Shown here one piece after another: positions 62,111-64,000 of a stretch of 64,000 nucleotides of DNA. Source of the stretch: Atrichornis clamosus (Eukaryota > Chordata > Aves > Passeriformes > Menuridae); the NCBI GenBank assembly GCA_013400975.1, contig WBMZ01003284.1, positions 63,118 through 127,117 on the forward strand, written 5' to 3'. The notes below the pieces were generated by a model. It searched no databases. It saw nothing but the letters and a program-made list of their open reading frames with translations, and had not been told where the DNA came from. The number at the start of each line of letters is the position of its first letter. Position 1 is the stretch's first letter. The translations under genes were made by a program, and so were the position numbers.

Positions 62111-64000
62111 GTGAGAAATGGAAACATTTGAGAAACAGGGACTGTAGTGATGGACAATGGACAGGCATTCAAAGAAAGGAAGGGGTTCTCTGTGGATGAG
62201 CATTCCCAGAAGTGCTGGACAGTGTTCTGCTGCTGCCTACACTTCTGTGATCTGGCATTAAAAAGCAGTAATGAAAAAGATATTTTCACTTTGTTATTTT
62301 CTTGGTCAAAACAAGCCACTGCAGAACGTGTTTTAAAAAATTGCGAATTCCCACAAAACCTGTTTTGGTAATTACATCATTCAATGTGCAGAAGGGCAAA
62401 GCAAAGAGAGAGCTGTAGAGGACCTCAAAGATGAGGACAAGGTGAAATTTAAGGGATGTAGATCAAATATGCATTCTTAGAGGAGGAAAAAACTCTTAAA
62501 AAATTCATAAGGTTCCTCCTAAGAGTGATGTTATAACACTTAAAGCATTTTGATTCTCTCTTCTTTCTTATCCCTGCCTAAAATTTGACTTCTCTCTGGA
62601 AGGCAAAAAAAAAAAAAAACAAAAGTCTTTCAAACTCCTTAACTTCCACATGCTGGAAAAGAGGAGCACATCATGTGCTGTCACTGCAGAGTTATCCTCT
62701 ACAGTACCACCTACAGTGGAAGTCTAGCTGCAGGCTAGAGTTGTACAATATCACACAGAGAGATTAAGCATTACATTTATTGTGGTTGCTGGAAGGGGAT
62801 ATTATTGCTGTTTCAGTGGAGAGATTTATAGCAATTCTTAATGAATGCTACTAGTTTTCTTATCAGTTGGTAGCCATACACATGTGCATGTGGAAATATT
62901 ACATTAAGTCTTTATAAAAACCTCAGAAAAGTTAGATACTAGTGTTTGTGGCAAATTTGGCAGCATAGTGGAACTATGGTAGTATAATGGCATGGTATTG
63001 TTAGATTGGGCATATGATGTTGGATAGAATAGAGGCAAGATTAGCCTGATTGGTTTTAGGCACTTTACAACTGAAGAAATTCTTTGTCATCTCTCCTTGG
63101 GAATGTACAGAGTGTTATAGTTATCAGTCTCAGTCTATTTTTATGAAAATATCAGAGGTCAGAAACAGTTCAGAAACTAAATGCAAATTTAAAAAAATAC
63201 AAAGCTTTTAATGATATTTTCCATTTTAGCTCTATTTAAATCAGAGCTATATGTGAGTCATCAGCAAAATAGGAACTATTAAGATGGATCAGAAAGATGT
63301 GAAACTTAGGAGTTCCCAGAAAAAAATTATTCAAATTTTATTGTAATCAAGTTTATCTACTGGCATCTATTCCTGGTTTTTATGTAGTAGAGAGCCCTGA
63401 TGAGAAGCCAAAAGGTAGCAGTCAGTGCAGAGAATTGCCTTTTCCCTTTCCAGAATCTTTACTTAGATTCACTAAAGACTGAGCATCCCAGTAAATCTGC
63501 AAGAAAATATCTTATTTAAATTCTTTTAGATATAACATTTATTCTGCCCTCTGACTGGGTACATTAATATTCTATGATCATGCATAGATAGCTGCATGGT
63601 AAATATATATTTGTACGTTGAACTGAAGTGAAGTTTTCATTAAGCTGATCACAGGCAAATTATTAGGCTTAGAAGCAGCTTTTTATGTCTCAGAGCAACA
63701 TCTCTAAGTTCATGACTGGTATCAAGAGTCATTCACTTGAATGCTTGTAGGTGCAGCTTTTTTTTCTTCAGGAAGAGAGATTTATTACAAGATCCTGCTA
63801 TTGAAACCTCAGTCAAGATTAGGTGTAAAGACAACACAGAATAGGTAAATAGCATCTCTGGTACTAGCCATCAAAGGATGTGATAGAGTATTCTCAGATG
63901 GAACAGACAGGTCTGATATTGCATATTAGTGGAGTTAAAGATATATGAGGTATTGAAAATATTCATGCTTCTGCAGAGAGGGAGAGAAGGCAGAAGCTCT
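62111..64000. other. Non-coding stretch to window end, no gene seen
   Basis: Single-copy AT-leaning sequence with an A15 run at about 62606-62620. No repeat family or convincing frame. Confidence 0.5.

Noticed and set aside
61430..62203. 257-codon minus-strand open frame as a protein gene
   Set aside because: It lies in a GC-rich segment where all frames stay open; long frames overlap on both strands, and no domain or family resemblance is visible.
1..64000. CRISPR array, bacterial operon, integrated phage or intact endogenous retrovirus
   Set aside because: No regularly spaced repeats, no dense long frames, no paired long terminal repeats or retroviral protein motifs were visible.

Overview
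This 64 kb window looks like a non-coding stretch of a bird genome: a gene desert, or one or more large introns. Evidence for a bird: the only recognisable interspersed repeats of any size are four CR1 LINE 3' fragments in avian style (head-less, 3' ends of the ATTCTATGAT type), interspersed repeats are sparse overall, and I recognise several short palindromic elements of the kind that litter sauropsid genomes. I found no gene with a convincing multi-exon structure, no tRNA or rRNA, and no CRISPR array or bacterial feature. The open reading frames present are short, overlap on both strands, and are what chance gives. The longest (257 codons, minus, 61430-62203) lies in the GC-rich island where stops are rare.

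Layout. 1-10.3 kb: mixed composition, one old CR1 (395-602), an ancient SINE/LINE tail (4050-4104), GC-elevated patches near 2.2-3.45 kb and 7.85-8.1 kb. 10.3-20.4 kb: strongly AT-rich and almost free of recognisable repeats, with candidate conserved non-coding elements, the clearest around 15.9-16.6 kb. 20.39-20.57 kb: a poly(T) tract of about 55 nt containing the only N of the window, inside a 14-bp direct repeat; this reads as a minus-strand poly(A) retro-insertion. 21.9-22.1 kb: a minus-strand frame that resembles a short terminal exon. 23-35 kb: a MITE-like element, two CR1 tails, MIR-like fragments, and several perfect palindromes or hairpins. 37-45 kb: candidate regulatory blocks, including a locally CpG-undepleted segment (42.29-42.67 kb) and a G-run/purine tract pair (43.3-43.53 kb). 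46.8-47.2 kb: a fourth CR1. 56.9-58 kb: a candidate regulatory block with an octamer site, an RFX X-box and opposed CCAAT boxes. 61.4-62.1 kb: a palindromic element next to a CpG-island-like segment.

If the window has a function, it is probably cis-regulatory for a gene outside it. Conservation is inferred from texture alone (AT-rich, repeat-poor, dense in homeodomain/SOX/POU-type motifs) and was not measured. I did not find an undescribed multi-gene system. The observations most worth checking are the poly(A) retro-insertion, the candidate exon at 21.9-22.1 kb, and the two CpG-retaining segments.
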